From positions 965,001 through 1,029,000 of the forward strand of contig NZ_FOVU01000001.1 in the NCBI RefSeq assembly GCF_900115265.1: DNA of 64,000 nt, given 5' to 3'. The notes beneath the pieces are model-generated. The model made no database searches. It was not told where the DNA came from and worked only from the letters and a program-made list of their open reading frames with translations. Positions 8,740 through 23,323 of the stretch are shown in pieces. How positions within the stretch are numbered: the stretch's first letter is position 1; each line of letters opens with the position of its first letter. The position numbers were made by a program, and so were the translations under genes. This DNA is from Bradyrhizobium sp. Ghvi (lineage in GTDB: Bacteria; Pseudomonadota; Alphaproteobacteria; Rhizobiales; Xanthobacteraceae).

Positions 8740-10350
8740 ATGGCAGTCAGCGCCAACAGACTTGAATTGCTCCAGATCGCCGACGCCGTCGCTCGCGAGA
8801 AATCGATCGACCGCGGCATCGTCATCGCGGCGATGGAGGATGCCATCGCCAAGGCGGCGCGGGCCCGTTATGGCAGCGAGACTGACGTTCACGCCGAGAT
8901 CGACCCGAAAAAGGGCGAGCTGCGGCTGTCGCGCCACATGCTGGTGGTCGACAAGGTCGAAAACCATTCCAACCAGATCTCGCTGGTCGACGCGCAACGC
9001 GCCAATCCCGGCGCGCAGGTCGGCGATACCATTGCCGACACGCTGCCGCCGCTCGAATATGGCCGCATCGCCGCGCAGTCAGCCAAGCAGGTGATCGTGC
9101 AGAAGGTGCGCGAGGCCGAGCGTGACCGGCAATATCAGGAATTCAAGGACCGCATCGGCGACATCGTCAACGGCGTCGTCAAGCGCGTCGAATATGGCAG
9201 CGTAATCGTCGATCTCGGCCGTGGTGAAGCCATCATCCGCCGCGACGAGATGCTGCCGCGCGAAGTGTTCCGCAACGGCGACCGCGTCCGCGCCTACATC
9301 TTCGACGTCCGCCGCGAGACCCGCGGTCCGCAGATTTTCCTCTCCCGCACTCATCCGCAATTCATGGCGAAGCTGTTCGCGCAGGAAGTGCCTGAGATTT
9401 ACGACGGCATCGTCGAGATCAAGGCGGTCGCCCGCGATCCGGGCTCGCGCGCGAAAATCGGTGTTATTTCCCGCGATTCCTCGGTCGATCCGGTCGGCGC
9501 CTGCGTCGGTATGCGCGGCTCGCGCGTGCAGGCTGTGGTGAACGAATTGCAGGGCGAGAAGATCGACATCATTCCCTGGTCGCCCGACATCGCGACCTTC
9601 GTGGTCAATGCGCTGGCGCCCGCGGAAGTTTCCAAGGTCGTCATCGACGAAGACCGCGAGCGCATCGAAGTCGTGGTGCCCGACACCAACAACCAGCTCT
9701 CGCTGGCGATCGGCCGTCGCGGCCAGAACGTCCGCCTCGCCTCGCAGCTCACCGGCTGGGACATCGACATCCTGACCGAGCAGGAGGAATCGGAGCGCCG
9801 CCAGGCCGACTTCGAGAACTCCACCCGCGTCTTCATGGAATCGCTCAATGTCGACGAGGTTGTCGGCCAGTTGCTCGCCTCCGAAGGCTTCACCTCGGTC
9901 GAGGAGCTGGCGATGGTGGACCTTAAGGAACTCGCCAGCATCGAGGGTTTCGACGAGGAGACTGCGCAGGAGCTGCAGAGCCGTGCCCGGGAGTATCTCG
10001 ATCAGCAGGAAGCCGAAATTGAAGCCCGCCGCAAGGAACTCGGCGTCGAGGACGCCGTGAAGGACGTGCCCGGCGTGACCTCGAAGATGCTGGTGAAGTT
10101 CGGCGAGAACGACATCAAGACGGTCGAGGACCTCGCCGGCTGCGCCACCGACGATCTGGTCGGCTGGACCGAGCGCAAGGACGGCGGCGAGCAGACCAAG
10201 TTTGCTGGCGCGCTCGATGGTCTCGGCATCTCCCGCGACGATGCGGAAGCCATGATCATGCAGGCCCGCGTCAAGGCCGGCTGGATCACCGAGGCTGACC
10301 TTGCCAAGCCGGCCGAAGAGGCCGAGGCGGCCGAAGATCAGCCGGCTTAA
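8740..10350 (+). CDS. nusA: Transcription termination/antitermination factor NusA
   Basis: NusA binds RNA polymerase and controls pausing, termination and antitermination. Domain order is clear in 536 residues: N-terminal polymerase-binding domain (1-125), S1 domain (about 135-205, GDIVNGVVKRVEYGSVIVDLGRGEAII), KH1 and KH2 (about 230-350, including VGACVGMRGSRV and LSLAIGRRGQNVRLA), and two C-terminal acidic helix-hairpin-helix repeats (about 365-500, LLASEGFTSVEELA and LVKFGENDIKTVEDLAG). A GGAG ribosome site precedes the ATG. In other bacteria NusA can regulate its own operon, which makes the leader hairpin at 7843 relevant. Confidence 0.98.
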   Translation: MAVSANRLELLQIADAVAREKSIDRGIVIAAMEDAIAKAARARYGSETDVHAEIDPKKGELRLSRHMLVVDKVENHSNQISLVDAQRANPGAQVGDTIADTLPPLEYGRIAAQSAKQVIVQKVREAERDRQYQEFKDRIGDIVNGVVKRVEYGSVIVDLGRGEAIIRRDEMLPREVFRNGDRVRAYIFDVRRETRGPQIFLSRTHPQFMAKLFAQEVPEIYDGIVEIKAVARDPGSRAKIGVISRDSSVDPVGACVGMRGSRVQAVVNELQGEKIDIIPWSPDIATFVVNALAPAEVSKVVIDEDRERIEVVVPDTNNQLSLAIGRRGQNVRLASQLTGWDIDILTEQEESERRQADFENSTRVFMESLNVDEVVGQLLASEGFTSVEELAMVDLKELASIEGFDEETAQELQSRAREYLDQQEAEIEARRKELGVEDAVKDVPGVTSKMLVKFGENDIKTVEDLAGCATDDLVGWTERKDGGEQTKFAGALDGLGISRDDAEAMIMQARVKAGWITEADLAKPAEEAEAAEDQPA

Positions 10351-10373
10351 GGGTAACGGAGGATGTCGCCCGG

Positions 10374-11057
10374 ATGCTTGCCAGCGCTGACAGCGAACTT
10401 GACCATGGACCGCGAACCGAAAGGTCCGCGACCATGCGTATGTGCGCGGTCAGCCGCGAGGTCCGGCCGATCGACGAGCTGATCCGTTTTGTCGTGTCGC
10501 CGGGGGGCGACATAGTTCCCGACCTCAAGCGCAAGCTGCCTGGACGCGGCATGTGGGTCACGGCGTCGCGACAGGTGGTTGCGGAATCCGTCCGCCGTCA
10601 CCATTTTACCAAAGCCTTCAAGCGCGAACTGCGCATTTCCAAGACGCTCCCCGCCGACATCGAGGCGCTCCTGGTCCGGAGCGTGATCGAGGCCCTTGGA
10701 ATTGCCGCCAAGGCGGGCCAGATCGTTGCCGGTTTCGGCAAGGTCGAAAGCGCCCTGCGGGAAGGCACGGTCGAGGTCCTGATCCATGCCAGCGACGGGG
10801 CCGCGGACGGAATCCGTAAATTGGACACGCTGGCGCGGCAAAATGACGAAAATCGCGGCCTGCGGCCGCCGATTCCCGTCGTCACCGCATTGAAATCTGC
10901 AGAATTGGATTTGGCACTCACCCGGTCAAATGTGATACATGCTGCCCTGCTCGCGGGCCCGGCGAGCAAGACATTCCTGTCACGTAGCCAGATGCTGGTC
11001 CGATACCGGCTGGCGGACGATGACAAGACTGCCGAAAAGCCCGGCCAGGATTTCTGA
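10374..11057 (+). CDS. YlxR-L7Ae-like RNA-binding fusion protein
   Basis: A 227-residue two-domain protein typical of alphaproteobacterial nusA-infB operons. The N-terminal DUF448/YlxR domain (about 22-95) carries the basic RNA-binding surface MRMCAVSREVRPIDELIRFVVSP and KRKLPGRGMWVTASR. The C-terminal half (about 100-200) is an L7Ae/Gadd45-like domain (IEALGIAAKAGQIVAGFGKVESALREGTVEVLIHASDGA in pieces). In many other bacteria these are two separate genes, ylxR and ylxQ. The GGAGG at 10359 serves the ATG at 10374. A role in translation or operon control is likely but unproven. Confidence 0.88.
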   Translation: MLASADSELDHGPRTERSATMRMCAVSREVRPIDELIRFVVSPGGDIVPDLKRKLPGRGMWVTASRQVVAESVRRHHFTKAFKRELRISKTLPADIEALLVRSVIEALGIAAKAGQIVAGFGKVESALREGTVEVLIHASDGAADGIRKLDTLARQNDENRGLRPPIPVVTALKSAELDLALTRSNVIHAALLAGPASKTFLSRSQMLVRYRLADDDKTAEKPGQDF

Positions 11058-11127
11058 GAGACAACGACGACCCGATAGGACGGTGCGGCAACGCACAACA
11101 CTGATAAATCAAGATTAGGACTGCTGA

Positions 11128-13812
11128 ATGGTTGATACCAAGACCCCTGACGACAAGAAGCTGAGCGTTCCGAGCAAGACGCTATCGCTCAAGCCGCGCG
11201 TCGAAACGGGCACTGTGCGCCAGAGCTTCAGCCATGGCCGCAGCAAGCAGGTCGTGGTCGAGAAGCGCGGCAAGCGTCGCATCGACGGCAGCCCCGAGCA
11301 GCAGGCTCCCGCGGTTGCCGCGAAGCCGGCGCCGGCCGCACCGACACCCGCTCCCGCGCGCCCGGCGCCGCCGCGCAACGCCGGCTCCGGCGTGGTGCTG
11401 CGCACGTTGACCGAGGACGAACGCTCCGCCCGTGCCAGCGCGCTCGCTGACGCCAAGGTTCGCGAAGTCGAAGAGCGCCGCCAGGCCGAGGAAGAGGCCC
11501 AGCGCCGCGCGGTCCGCGAGGCCGCCGAGCGCGCCGAGCGCGAAGCCGCCGAATCCCGCCGCAAGGCCGAGGAAGAGCGTCATCGTCACGAGGAAGAAGC
11601 CAGGCGCAAGGCCGAGACCGAAGCCAAGAAGCGTTTTGGCGAAGGCGAGCAGCCGGCATCGGCCGCGCGTCCCGCCGCCGCTGCCCCGGCGGCCAGTGCT
11701 CCGCGCTCCGCGCCGACCACGACGCGACCCGGAGCGACGACGACCGCTCGCCCGGCGACCATTACGACGTCGCGGCCCGGCGGCCCTGCGGGTCGCACGC
11801 CCGCCGTCGCGGCCGGACCGGACGACGACGATGGTCCGCGCCAGATCCGCCGCGGTCCGGGCGGGGCCGCACGTCCTGCGGCAGCTCCCAAGACCACGCA
11901 CAAGCCCGGCCCGCAGAAGGAGCGCGGCCGCCTCACGGTCGTGACCGCTCTCAATGCCGACGACGTGCGCGAGCGTTCGATCGCCTCGTTCCGCCGCCGC
12001 ACCCAGCGGCTGAAGGGCCACGCCTCGAACGAGCCGAAGGAGAAGCTCATTCGCGAGGTGACGATTCCGGAAGCGATCACCATCCAGGAACTCGCCAACC
12101 GCATGTCCGAGCGCGCGGTCGACGTCATCCGCATGCTGATGAAGCAGGGCGCGATGCACAAGATCACGGACGTGATCGATGCCGACACCGCGCAGCTGAT
12201 CGCTGAAGAGCTCGGCCACACCGTCAAGCGCGTCGCAGCATCGGACGTTGAGGAAGGCCTGTTCGACCAGGTCGACGATTCCACCGACACCGAGACGCGC
12301 TCTCCCGTCGTTACCGTGATGGGCCATGTCGACCACGGCAAGACCTCGCTGCTCGATGCGCTGCGCCATGCCAACGTGGTCTCAGGCGAAGCCGGCGGCA
12401 TCACCCAGCATATCGGCGCCTATCAGGTGGTGTCGCCCGAAAGCGGCAAGAAGATCACCTTCATCGACACGCCCGGCCACGCCGCGTTCACCGCGATGCG
12501 CGCCCGCGGCGCCAAGGTCACCGACATCGTCGTGCTGGTGGTCGCGGCCGATGACGGCGTCATGCCGCAGACGGTCGAGGCCATCAACCACGCCAAGGCG
12601 GCGCGGGTGCCGATCATCGTTGCCATCAACAAGATCGACAAGCCCGATGCCAAGCCCGAGCGCGTTCGCACCGAGCTGCTCCAGCACGAAGTGCAGGTGG
12701 AATCCTTCGGCGGCGACGTCGTCGACGTCGAAGTGTCCGCCAAGAACAAGACCAATCTCGACAAGCTGCTCGAGATGATTGCGCTCCAGGCAGACATCCT
12801 GGACCTGAAGACCAATTCGGAACGTCCGGCCGAAGGCACCGTGATCGAAGCCAAGCTCGATCGCGGCCGGGGTCCGGTGGCGACCGTGCTGGTCCAGCGC
12901 GGCACGCTGCGTGTCGGCGACATCATCGTTGCCGGCGCCGAGATGGGCCGCGTCCGGGCGCTGATCTCGGATCAGGGCGAGACGGTTCAGGAAGCCGGCC
13001 CCTCGGTCCCGGTCGAGGTGCTCGGCTTCAACGGTCCGCCCGAAGCCGGCGATCGTCTCGCCGTGGTCGAGAACGAAGCCCGCGCGCGCCAGGTCACCAG
13101 CTACCGTGCGCACCAGAAGCGCGAGAACGCGGCGGCCTCGATCTCCGGCATGCGCGGCTCGCTCGAGCAGATGATGTCGCAGTTGAAGACGGCGGGCCGC
13201 AAGGAATTCCCGCTGATCATCAAGGCCGACGTGCAGGGCTCGCTGGAAGCCATCCTCGGCTCGCTGGAGAAGCTCGGCACCGACGAAGTCGCCGCTCGCA
13301 TCCTGCATGCCGGCGTCGGCGGCATCTCGGAGTCCGACGTGACGCTCGCGGAAGGCTTCAATGCCGCGATCATCGGCTTCTCGGTTCGTGCCAACAAGGA
13401 GGCGGCTGCGGCCGCCAAGCGCAACGGCATCGAGATTCGCTACTACAACATCATCTACGACCTCGTGGACGACGTGAAGAAGGCGATGAGCGGCCTGCTC
13501 GCGCCGACCTTGCGCGAAACCATGCTGGGCAATGCCTCGATCCTGGAGATCTTCAACATCTCCAAGGTCGGCAAGGTCGCCGGTTGCCGCGTCACCGACG
13601 GCACCGTGGAACGCGGCGCCAACGTGCGTCTGATCCGCGACAACGTCGTGGTGCACGAAGGCAAGCTGTCGACGCTGAAGCGGTTCAAGGACGAAGTGAA
13701 GGAAGTCCAGTCCGGTCAGGAATGCGGCATGGCTTTCGAGAACTATCACGACATGCGTGCCGGTGACGTGATCGAGTGTTACCGTGTGGAGACGATCCAG
13801 CGCTCCCTGTAA
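11128..13812 (+). CDS. infB: Translation initiation factor IF-2
   Basis: IF-2 is the GTPase that places initiator tRNA on the ribosome. The 894-residue protein has a long N-terminal region (1-300) with an Ala/Arg/Glu coiled-coil segment (about 95-170) and a Pro/Ala/Thr-rich linker, then an IF2_N domain ([31 protein letters not shown] in pieces). The G domain starts near residue 395: G1 [10 protein letters not shown]3 DTPGHAAF, G4 NKID. Domains II, III and C2 follow to the end. Length and order match alphaproteobacterial IF-2. It is the central gene of the rimP-rpsO operon. Confidence 0.98.
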   Translation: MVDTKTPDDKKLSVPSKTLSLKPRVETGTVRQSFSHGRSKQVVVEKRGKRRIDGSPEQQAPAVAAKPAPAAPTPAPARPAPPRNAGSGVVLRTLTEDERSARASALADAKVREVEERRQAEEEAQRRAVREAAERAEREAAESRRKAEEERHRHEEEARRKAETEAKKRFGEGEQPASAARPAAAAPAASAPRSAPTTTRPGATTTARPATITTSRPGGPAGRTPAVAAGPDDDDGPRQIRRGPGGAARPAAAPKTTHKPGPQKERGRLTVVTALNADDVRERSIASFRRRTQRLKGHASNEPKEKLIREVTIPEAITIQELANRMSERAVDVIRMLMKQGAMHKITDVIDADTAQLIAEELGHTVKRVAASDVEEGLFDQVDDSTDTETRSPVVTVMGHVDHGKTSLLDALRHANVVSGEAGGITQHIGAYQVVSPESGKKITFIDTPGHAAFTAMRARGAKVTDIVVLVVAADDGVMPQTVEAINHAKAARVPIIVAINKIDKPDAKPERVRTELLQHEVQVESFGGDVVDVEVSAKNKTNLDKLLEMIALQADILDLKTNSERPAEGTVIEAKLDRGRGPVATVLVQRGTLRVGDIIVAGAEMGRVRALISDQGETVQEAGPSVPVEVLGFNGPPEAGDRLAVVENEARARQVTSYRAHQKRENAAASISGMRGSLEQMMSQLKTAGRKEFPLIIKADVQGSLEAILGSLEKLGTDEVAARILHAGVGGISESDVTLAEGFNAAIIGFSVRANKEAAAAAKRNGIEIRYYNIIYDLVDDVKKAMSGLLAPTLRETMLGNASILEIFNISKVGKVAGCRVTDGTVERGANVRLIRDNVVVHEGKLSTLKRFKDEVKEVQSGQECGMAFENYHDMRAGDVIECYRVETIQRSL

Positions 13813-13866
13813 GTCCAAATCTTACCGAAGCGCCCGGATCTTTTTGAGCTGAAATTGCGCGAGTGC

Positions 13867-13890
13867 GATGGCCGGATTTTTCCGGCCATC
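13867..13890 (+). other. Intercistronic hairpin between infB and rbfA
   Basis: A perfect 9-bp inverted repeat, GATGGCCGG and CCGGCCATC, with a six-base loop ATTTTT, in the 153-base gap between infB and rbfA. There is no T-run after it, so it is not a normal terminator; it may stabilise or be a processing point of the long operon mRNA. Confidence 0.45.
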
Positions 13891-13965
13891 AACGCTCATT
13901 CGTTTCAACGGGACAAATGACAATGCTCGTGTCCAAACGCGGGCACGACGAGGTGATTTCCAACC

Positions 13966-14409
13966 ATGCCGCGCCATCATCAGAAAAAGAGTTCCGCGTC
14001 CGGCGGCTCGCAGCGCCAGTTGCGCGTCGGCGAGCAGGTTCGCCACGCGATAGCCGAGATTCTGGCGCAAGGCAGCGTGCATGATGCGGACCTCGAAGGC
14101 CACATCATCACCGTGCCGGAGGTGCGGATGTCGCCCGACCTGAAGCTTGCGACAATCTACGTGATGCCGCTCGGTGGCCGCGATACCGAGCTCGTCATTA
14201 CTGCGCTCGATCGCAACAAGAAGTTCCTGCGCGGCGAAGTCGCGCGGCGCGTTAACCTGAAATTTGCACCTGACATTCGCTTCCGCGTCGACGAACGATT
14301 CGACGAAGCGGAACGGATCGAGAAGCTTTTGCGAACACCTGCGGTGCAGAAGGACTTGGACAAGAATCTGGAACAGGATCCGGATTCGGATCGGGAAGAA
14401 GAACAATGA
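13966..14409 (+). CDS. rbfA: 30S ribosome-binding factor RbfA
   Basis: RbfA is a KH-fold factor needed for late 30S assembly and 16S 5'-end processing. In 147 residues I see the start [20 protein letters not shown], the central [19 protein letters not shown] and the C-terminal [25 protein letters not shown], all family hallmarks. A short basic N-terminal tail and an acidic C-terminal tail (EEEQ) flank the core. The stop codon overlaps the start of truB (ATGATGA region), so the two are translationally coupled. Confidence 0.97.
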   Translation: MPRHHQKKSSASGGSQRQLRVGEQVRHAIAEILAQGSVHDADLEGHIITVPEVRMSPDLKLATIYVMPLGGRDTELVITALDRNKKFLRGEVARRVNLKFAPDIRFRVDERFDEAERIEKLLRTPAVQKDLDKNLEQDPDSDREEEQ

Positions 14410-15524
14410 TGATGGACCCGGCTCACGGCACGTTCGGCAACGACGAGGCCGATATGCGCGAGGTGCAAAAAAATAATTTTGCAGATGCCGGCGGCAGCGC
14501 TCAGCCGCATCAGGATGCGCGTCGTGTCAACAACGATCCGCGCGCGAGCAAGCAGAAGGGCAATCAGGTGCGCCGCGATCGGCGCGACGTGCACGGCTGG
14601 GTCGTGCTCGACAAGCCGATCGGGATGACGTCGACGCAGGCCGTTGCGGTGCTCAAACGCCTGTTCAACGCCAAGCGCGCGGGCCACGCCGGCACGCTCG
14701 ACCCGCTCGCCTCCGGCGGCCTGCCGATCGCACTCGGCGAAGCCACCAAGACCGTTCCCTTCGTCATGGACGGTCGCAAGCGCTACCGCTTCACCGTGTG
14801 CTGGGGTGAGGAGCGCGACACCGACGACATCGAGGGCCGGGTTACCGCCACCTCGGACCAGCGTCCGACCCGGGAGGCCATCGAAGCCCTGCTGCCCCGC
14901 TTCACCGGCGTGATCGAGCAGGTTCCGCCGCGCTATTCGGCGATCAAGGTCCAGGGAGAACGCGCCTATGACCTGGCCCGGGACGGCGAGGTTGTGGAAC
15001 TGGCGCCCCGCCCGGTCGAGATCCATCATTTAACCCTTGTAGATCAACCGGATAACGACCGGGCCGTATTCGAGGCCGAGTGCGGCAAGGGCACTTATGT
15101 CAGGGCGCTGGCCCGCGATATGGGCCGGATTCTCGGCACTTACGGCCATATCTGCGCGCTCAGGCGGACCCTGGTCGGCCCATTCAGCGAAAATGACATG
15201 ATTCCGCTGGATCAGCTGGAGGCTTTGTGCGATAGAGCCGCGTCCGGCGAGGGAAGCCTCGCCGACGCGCTGATGCCCGTTGAGACCGCGCTGGACGACA
15301 TCCCGGCACTGGCCGTCACTCGGGCTGATGCGGCAAGGCTCCATCGGGGCCAGGCCGTTTTGTTGCGCGGACGGGATGCGCCCACTTGTAGCGGCACAGT
15401 CTATGTCACGGTGGCAGGCCGTCTTTTGGCGCTTGCTGAAGTTGGCAATGGCGAAATCATCCCCAAGCGTGTGTTCAACCTGACCGGCTTGACTGCCTCA
15501 ACCGGTCGCAACGAGAGAAATTGA
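14406..15524 (+). CDS. truB: tRNA pseudouridine(55) synthase TruB
   Basis: TruB makes pseudouridine 55 in the T-loop of tRNAs. The catalytic motif [22 protein letters not shown] contains the nucleophilic Asp. [13 protein letters not shown] marks the family start at about residue 64, followed by [19 protein letters not shown] and [12 protein letters not shown]. The 372-residue length includes an extra ~60 residues in front of the domain, rich in polar and basic residues, if the ATG at 14406 is used. Since that ATG overlaps the rbfA stop and no better ribosome site is visible further in, I keep it. rpsO follows after 2 bases. Confidence 0.95.
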   Translation: MMMDPAHGTFGNDEADMREVQKNNFADAGGSAQPHQDARRVNNDPRASKQKGNQVRRDRRDVHGWVVLDKPIGMTSTQAVAVLKRLFNAKRAGHAGTLDPLASGGLPIALGEATKTVPFVMDGRKRYRFTVCWGEERDTDDIEGRVTATSDQRPTREAIEALLPRFTGVIEQVPPRYSAIKVQGERAYDLARDGEVVELAPRPVEIHHLTLVDQPDNDRAVFEAECGKGTYVRALARDMGRILGTYGHICALRRTLVGPFSENDMIPLDQLEALCDRAASGEGSLADALMPVETALDDIPALAVTRADAARLHRGQAVLLRGRDAPTCSGTVYVTVAGRLLALAEVGNGEIIPKRVFNLTGLTASTGRNERN

Positions 15525-15526
15525 CG

Positions 15527-15796
15527 ATGTCGATTGCCGCAGAACGCAAAGCGGAAGTCATCAAGACGAATGCCACCAAAGCCGGAGATACCGGTTCGCC
15601 CGAGGTGCAGGTCGCGATCCTGTCGGAACGCATCAACAACCTGACCAACCACTTCAAGACCCACGTGAAGGACAATCATTCGCGTCGTGGCCTCCTGAAG
15701 CTGGTCTCGACCCGCCGTTCGCTCCTCGACTACCTGAAGAAGCGGGACGAGGCGCGTTACAAGGCGCTGCTCGAGAAGCACAACATTCGTCGTTGA
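15527..15796 (+). CDS. rpsO: Ribosomal protein S15
   Basis: An 89-residue S15, the canonical length. It shows [43 protein letters not shown] in order, with the rRNA-contacting [15 protein letters not shown] segment, and ends LEKHNIRR. S15 binds the central domain of 16S rRNA early in 30S assembly. It lies at the end of the rimP operon and is followed by a strong terminator at 15806. In E. coli rpsO and pnp are also adjacent, as here, though the gap is much larger in this genome (465 bases). Confidence 0.98.
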   Translation: MSIAAERKAEVIKTNATKAGDTGSPEVQVAILSERINNLTNHFKTHVKDNHSRRGLLKLVSTRRSLLDYLKKRDEARYKALLEKHNIRR

Positions 15797-15805
15797 GAGT
15801 TCTTG

Positions 15806-15829
15806 CGCGCGCCACCGGCGCGCGTTTTT
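15806..15829 (+). terminator. Rho-independent terminator after rpsO
   Basis: A perfect 8-bp stem, CGCGCGCC and GGCGCGCG, with an ACC loop, followed by TTTTT, starts 10 bases after the rpsO stop codon. It should end the rimP-rpsO operon, leaving pnp with its own promoter somewhere in 15830-16160. Confidence 0.85.
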
Positions 15830-15939
15830 GCGCGTGATTTCGAGCGAAAGCGCTTATTCCAAGGTTTTTGATCGAGGCTCACGCGTACGTCCGGTGCGGG
15901 CCCAAAGCGCGACAAGAGTCGCACTTTGGATTTTTGTTT

Positions 15940-15987
15940 GAGCATGATCTTGTCGGAAAACCGCTTCGCACTTTTCCGGATCATGCT
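15940..15987. repeat. Dispersed palindromic repeat, family D
   Basis: A 48-base unit running from GAGCATGATCTTGTCGGAAA to TTTCCGGATCATGCT, an imperfect palindrome. A second copy, in the opposite orientation, is at 57409-57457. It lies between rpsO and pnp. Confidence 0.8.
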
Positions 15988-16158
15988 TAGGCGACGCTTC
16001 GCATCCGGGGCATGATCGGCGAAGACCAAAGGTTCGGTGTTCGCGTTCGTGCCGACTGACAGTCCAGCAGCAATCCGGCGGCTGGGCGCAACGGGCAAGG
16101 TGCCCGTATGACCCGAAAGGATGGACGCCATCCGACATCCAAGAACCATGGCAGGATC

Positions 16159-16195
16159 GCAGGACGCTGATCACCCGCTCCGATCAGCGTCCTGC
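16159..16195 (+). promoter_or_regulatory. Long perfect hairpin in the pnp leader
   Basis: A perfect 14-bp inverted repeat, GCAGGACGCTGATC and GATCAGCGTCCTGC, with a nine-base loop, ending 66 bases before the pnp ATG. A T-rich stretch starts about 10 bases later. The pnp leader of E. coli contains an RNase III-cleaved stem-loop through which PNPase represses itself; this hairpin is a plausible counterpart, by position and form only. Confidence 0.55.
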
Positions 16196-16229
16196 AATCT
16201 TGACATGGTTTTTGTTTTTCGAGCCGTCC

Positions 16230-16255
16230 CTTCTTTCGAGAACCCATGAAAGAAG
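16230..16255 (+). promoter_or_regulatory. Hairpin covering the pnp ribosome binding site
   Basis: A perfect 8-bp inverted repeat, CTTCTTTC and GAAAGAAG, with a ten-base loop. The right arm AAAGAAG is the only Shine-Dalgarno-like sequence before the pnp ATG at 16262, so the stem would hide the ribosome site when folded. Confidence 0.5.
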
Positions 16256-16261
16256 ACCTCT

Positions 16262-18424
<2,163 letters not shown>

Positions 18425-18448
18425 TCGCTAAGCCAGTCCCAAAACACG

Positions 18449-18475
18449 AAGGGCGGCCGAAAGGCCGCCCTTTTT
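18449..18475 (+). terminator. Rho-independent terminator after pnp
   Basis: A perfect 10-bp stem, AAGGGCGGCC and GGCCGCCCTT, with a GAAA tetraloop and a run of five T, 25 bases after the pnp stop codon. It probably ends pnp transcription; on the other strand the flanking A residues could also help to stop katG read-through. Confidence 0.9.
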
Positions 18476-18501
18476 GTTTGTGTTCGCTCCGGGCGATATG
18501 C

Positions 18502-18641
18502 GCTCCCTCTTCTGCTTGCGGGAGAGGGTGCTTCTGCGACGAAGAACCCCCAAGAGGGGAGAACCCTCACCCGGATCGCACCGGACGATGCTTCGCATCC
18601 CCGAGGCGATCCGACCTCTCCCGCACGCACGCGGGAGAGGT
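18502..18641. repeat. Gene-less relative of the DUF559 cassette ends (family F)
   Basis: Between pnp and katG lies a chain of palindromes: CCCTCT/AGAGGG at the left, ACCCTCACCC at 18563, GGATCGC/GCGATCC around 18573-18612, and CCTCTCCCGC/GCGGGAGAGG ending at 18640. The order CCTCACCC, inner hairpin, CCTCTCCC hairpin is the same as in the right end of the cassette at 58749-58797. There is no open reading frame of note inside it. Confidence 0.65.
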
Positions 18642-18655
18642 GGAACAACATCGCG

Positions 18656-21865
<3,210 letters not shown>

Positions 21866-21871
21866 TTTGTG

Positions 21872-22333
21872 ATGTCGCACCCCATCATCCGCCCCGCCCG
21901 CGCCGACGAGTATGACGAGATCGCCCGCGTCTGGATGGAGAGCTGGGTTTCGACCGGGCTCGCCGAAGCGAGCAATTTCCTGCTGGCGAATCTGCGCGCA
22001 CGAGTCAGGCGCGAGATCGAGGACGGCTGGACCCTTTACGTCGCCGACGACAACGGCACCATCGCCGCCATGCTGGCACTGCATCTGCCCAAGCTTTATC
22101 TCGACCAGCTGTTCGTCGCCCCCGCCTATCAGGGACAATCGCTCGGACGGGAGCTGCTTGCCTTCACACGGGTCCAGATGCCGGACGAGATCGAACTGCG
22201 CTGCGTCCGCGAGAACGAGAAGGCTTGGCGCTGGTACGAACGTGAGGGCTTTGTGTTCGAGAACGAAGAGATCTCCCCGGTCACGGGCTTCACGATGAAA
22301 TGCTACCGGTGGAGACGGCAGCCCGCAGAATAA
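21872..22333 (+). CDS. GNAT family N-acetyltransferase
   Basis: A 153-residue GNAT protein: N-terminal IRPARADEYDEIARVW, the acetyl-CoA binding motif A in LYLDQLFVAPAYQGQSLGREL (Q/R-x-x-G-x-G/A type loop), and motif B with NEKAWRWYEREGF. It is close to RimI-like or phosphinothricin-acetyltransferase-like members; the substrate is unknown. I use ATG 21872, with a GTG three bases upstream as the alternative. It follows oxyR by 6 bases, so the two are probably co-transcribed, but a role in the peroxide response is only inferred. Confidence 0.88.
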   Translation: MSHPIIRPARADEYDEIARVWMESWVSTGLAEASNFLLANLRARVRREIEDGWTLYVADDNGTIAAMLALHLPKLYLDQLFVAPAYQGQSLGRELLAFTRVQMPDEIELRCVRENEKAWRWYEREGFVFENEEISPVTGFTMKCYRWRRQPAE

Positions 22334-22343
22334 ACAGCGAGAT

Positions 22344-22376
22344 GGTGGGCACGTCGCCTGCGCTCCTTTGCCCACC
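22344..22376. repeat. Hairpin repeat between convergent genes
   Basis: GGTGGGCA and TGCCCACC form a perfect 8-bp inverted repeat with a 17-base loop between the convergent acetyltransferase and fabI. It resembles the GTGGGTTA/TGACCCACC repeat at 44657 and may also end transcription from both sides. Confidence 0.5.
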
Positions 22377-22386
22377 CTATGGAGTT

Positions 22387-23187
22387 CTACTCCGACGCCT
22401 TCAAATCGTCGGGCCTTGGCATCAGGACGATGTTGTAGCCGGAATCGACGTAGTGGATTTCGCCGGTCACGCCGCCGGAGAGATCCGACAAGAGATACAG
22501 CGCCGAGCCGCCGAGTTCGTCCAGCGTGACGCCGCGGCGGAGCGGCGAATGCTTCTGCATGAAGGCGAACATCGCGCGCGCCTCGCCGATGCCGGAGCCG
22601 GCGAGCGTGCGGATCGGGCCGGCGGAGATCGCGTTGACGCGGATGCCGCGCGGACCGAAATCGGATGCGAGATAGCGCACCGAGGCTTCCAGCGCCGCCT
22701 TGGCGACGCCCATCACGTTGTAGTTGGGCATCGCTCGTTCGGAGGCCCCGAAGGTCAGCGTAATCATGCTGCCGCCCTCCGTCATCAGCTCGGCGGCGCG
22801 CTTGGCGACCTCAGTGAACGAGAAGCAGGAGATCACCATGGTGCGCGAAAAGTTCTCGCGGCTGGTGTCGGCATAACGGCCCTTCAGCTCGTTCTTGTCG
22901 GCAAAGCCGATCGCGTGGATGACGAAGTCGAGCTTGCCCCATTTTTCGCGCAAGACATCGAAGGTCGCATCGACGCTGGCGATGTCCTCGACGTCGCACG
23001 GCAGCACCAAATCAACGCCGAGCGATTCCGCGAGCGGCTTGACCCGCTTGCCGAGGGCCTCGCCCTGGAAGGTAAAGGCGAGCTCGGCGCCATGGGCGTG
23101 CAGCGTCTTGGCCATGCCCCAGGCGATCGAATGATCATTGGCGATGCCCATGATCAGACCGCGCTTGCCTTTCATCAAACCTTCCAT
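22387..23187 (-). CDS. fabI: Enoyl-ACP reductase FabI (NADH)
   Basis: FabI reduces trans-2-enoyl-ACP in type II fatty acid synthesis. The 266-residue short-chain dehydrogenase has the dinucleotide-binding segment GLIMGIANDHSIAWGMAKTL and the Tyr-x6-Lys pair (YNVMGVAK), with ISAGPIRTLAGSGI as the substrate loop. It closes the fabA-fabB-fabI cluster; a family B repeat separates it from fabB. The presence of FabI suggests that the cell relies on the triclosan-target type of reductase, although a second enzyme elsewhere cannot be excluded. Confidence 0.95.
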   Translation of the reverse strand: MEGLMKGKRGLIMGIANDHSIAWGMAKTLHAHGAELAFTFQGEALGKRVKPLAESLGVDLVLPCDVEDIASVDATFDVLREKWGKLDFVIHAIGFADKNELKGRYADTSRENFSRTMVISCFSFTEVAKRAAELMTEGGSMITLTFGASERAMPNYNVMGVAKAALEASVRYLASDFGPRGIRVNAISAGPIRTLAGSGIGEARAMFAFMQKHSPLRRGVTLDELGGSALYLLSDLSGGVTGEIHYVDSGYNIVLMPRPDDLKASE

Positions 23188-23210
23188 GCTACGATTACTC
23201 TCCGCTCTTC

Positions 23211-23296
23211 GTCATGCCCGGGCTTGTCCCGGGCATCCACGTTCTTCCGCGACCAGTAGCAAATACGTGGATGGCCGGGACAAGCCCGGCCATGAC
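23211..23296. repeat. Dispersed palindromic repeat, family B
   Basis: An 86-base inverted repeat starting GTCATGCCCGGGCTTGTCCC and ending in GGACAAGCCCGGCCATGAC, with inner arms CATCCACGT/ACGTGGATG. A second copy is at 33171-33251 and a half unit lies at 25990-26015. It sits between fabB and fabI. Confidence 0.85.
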
Positions 23297-23323
23297 GAAA
23301 CTACCAATACATCCGCAAAACCG

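Noticed and set aside
15757..16149. Open frame on the minus strand between rpsO and pnp
   Set aside because: Its central residues ([16 protein letters not shown]) are the translation of the family D repeat, which gives the same peptide at 57413; there is no homology outside that.
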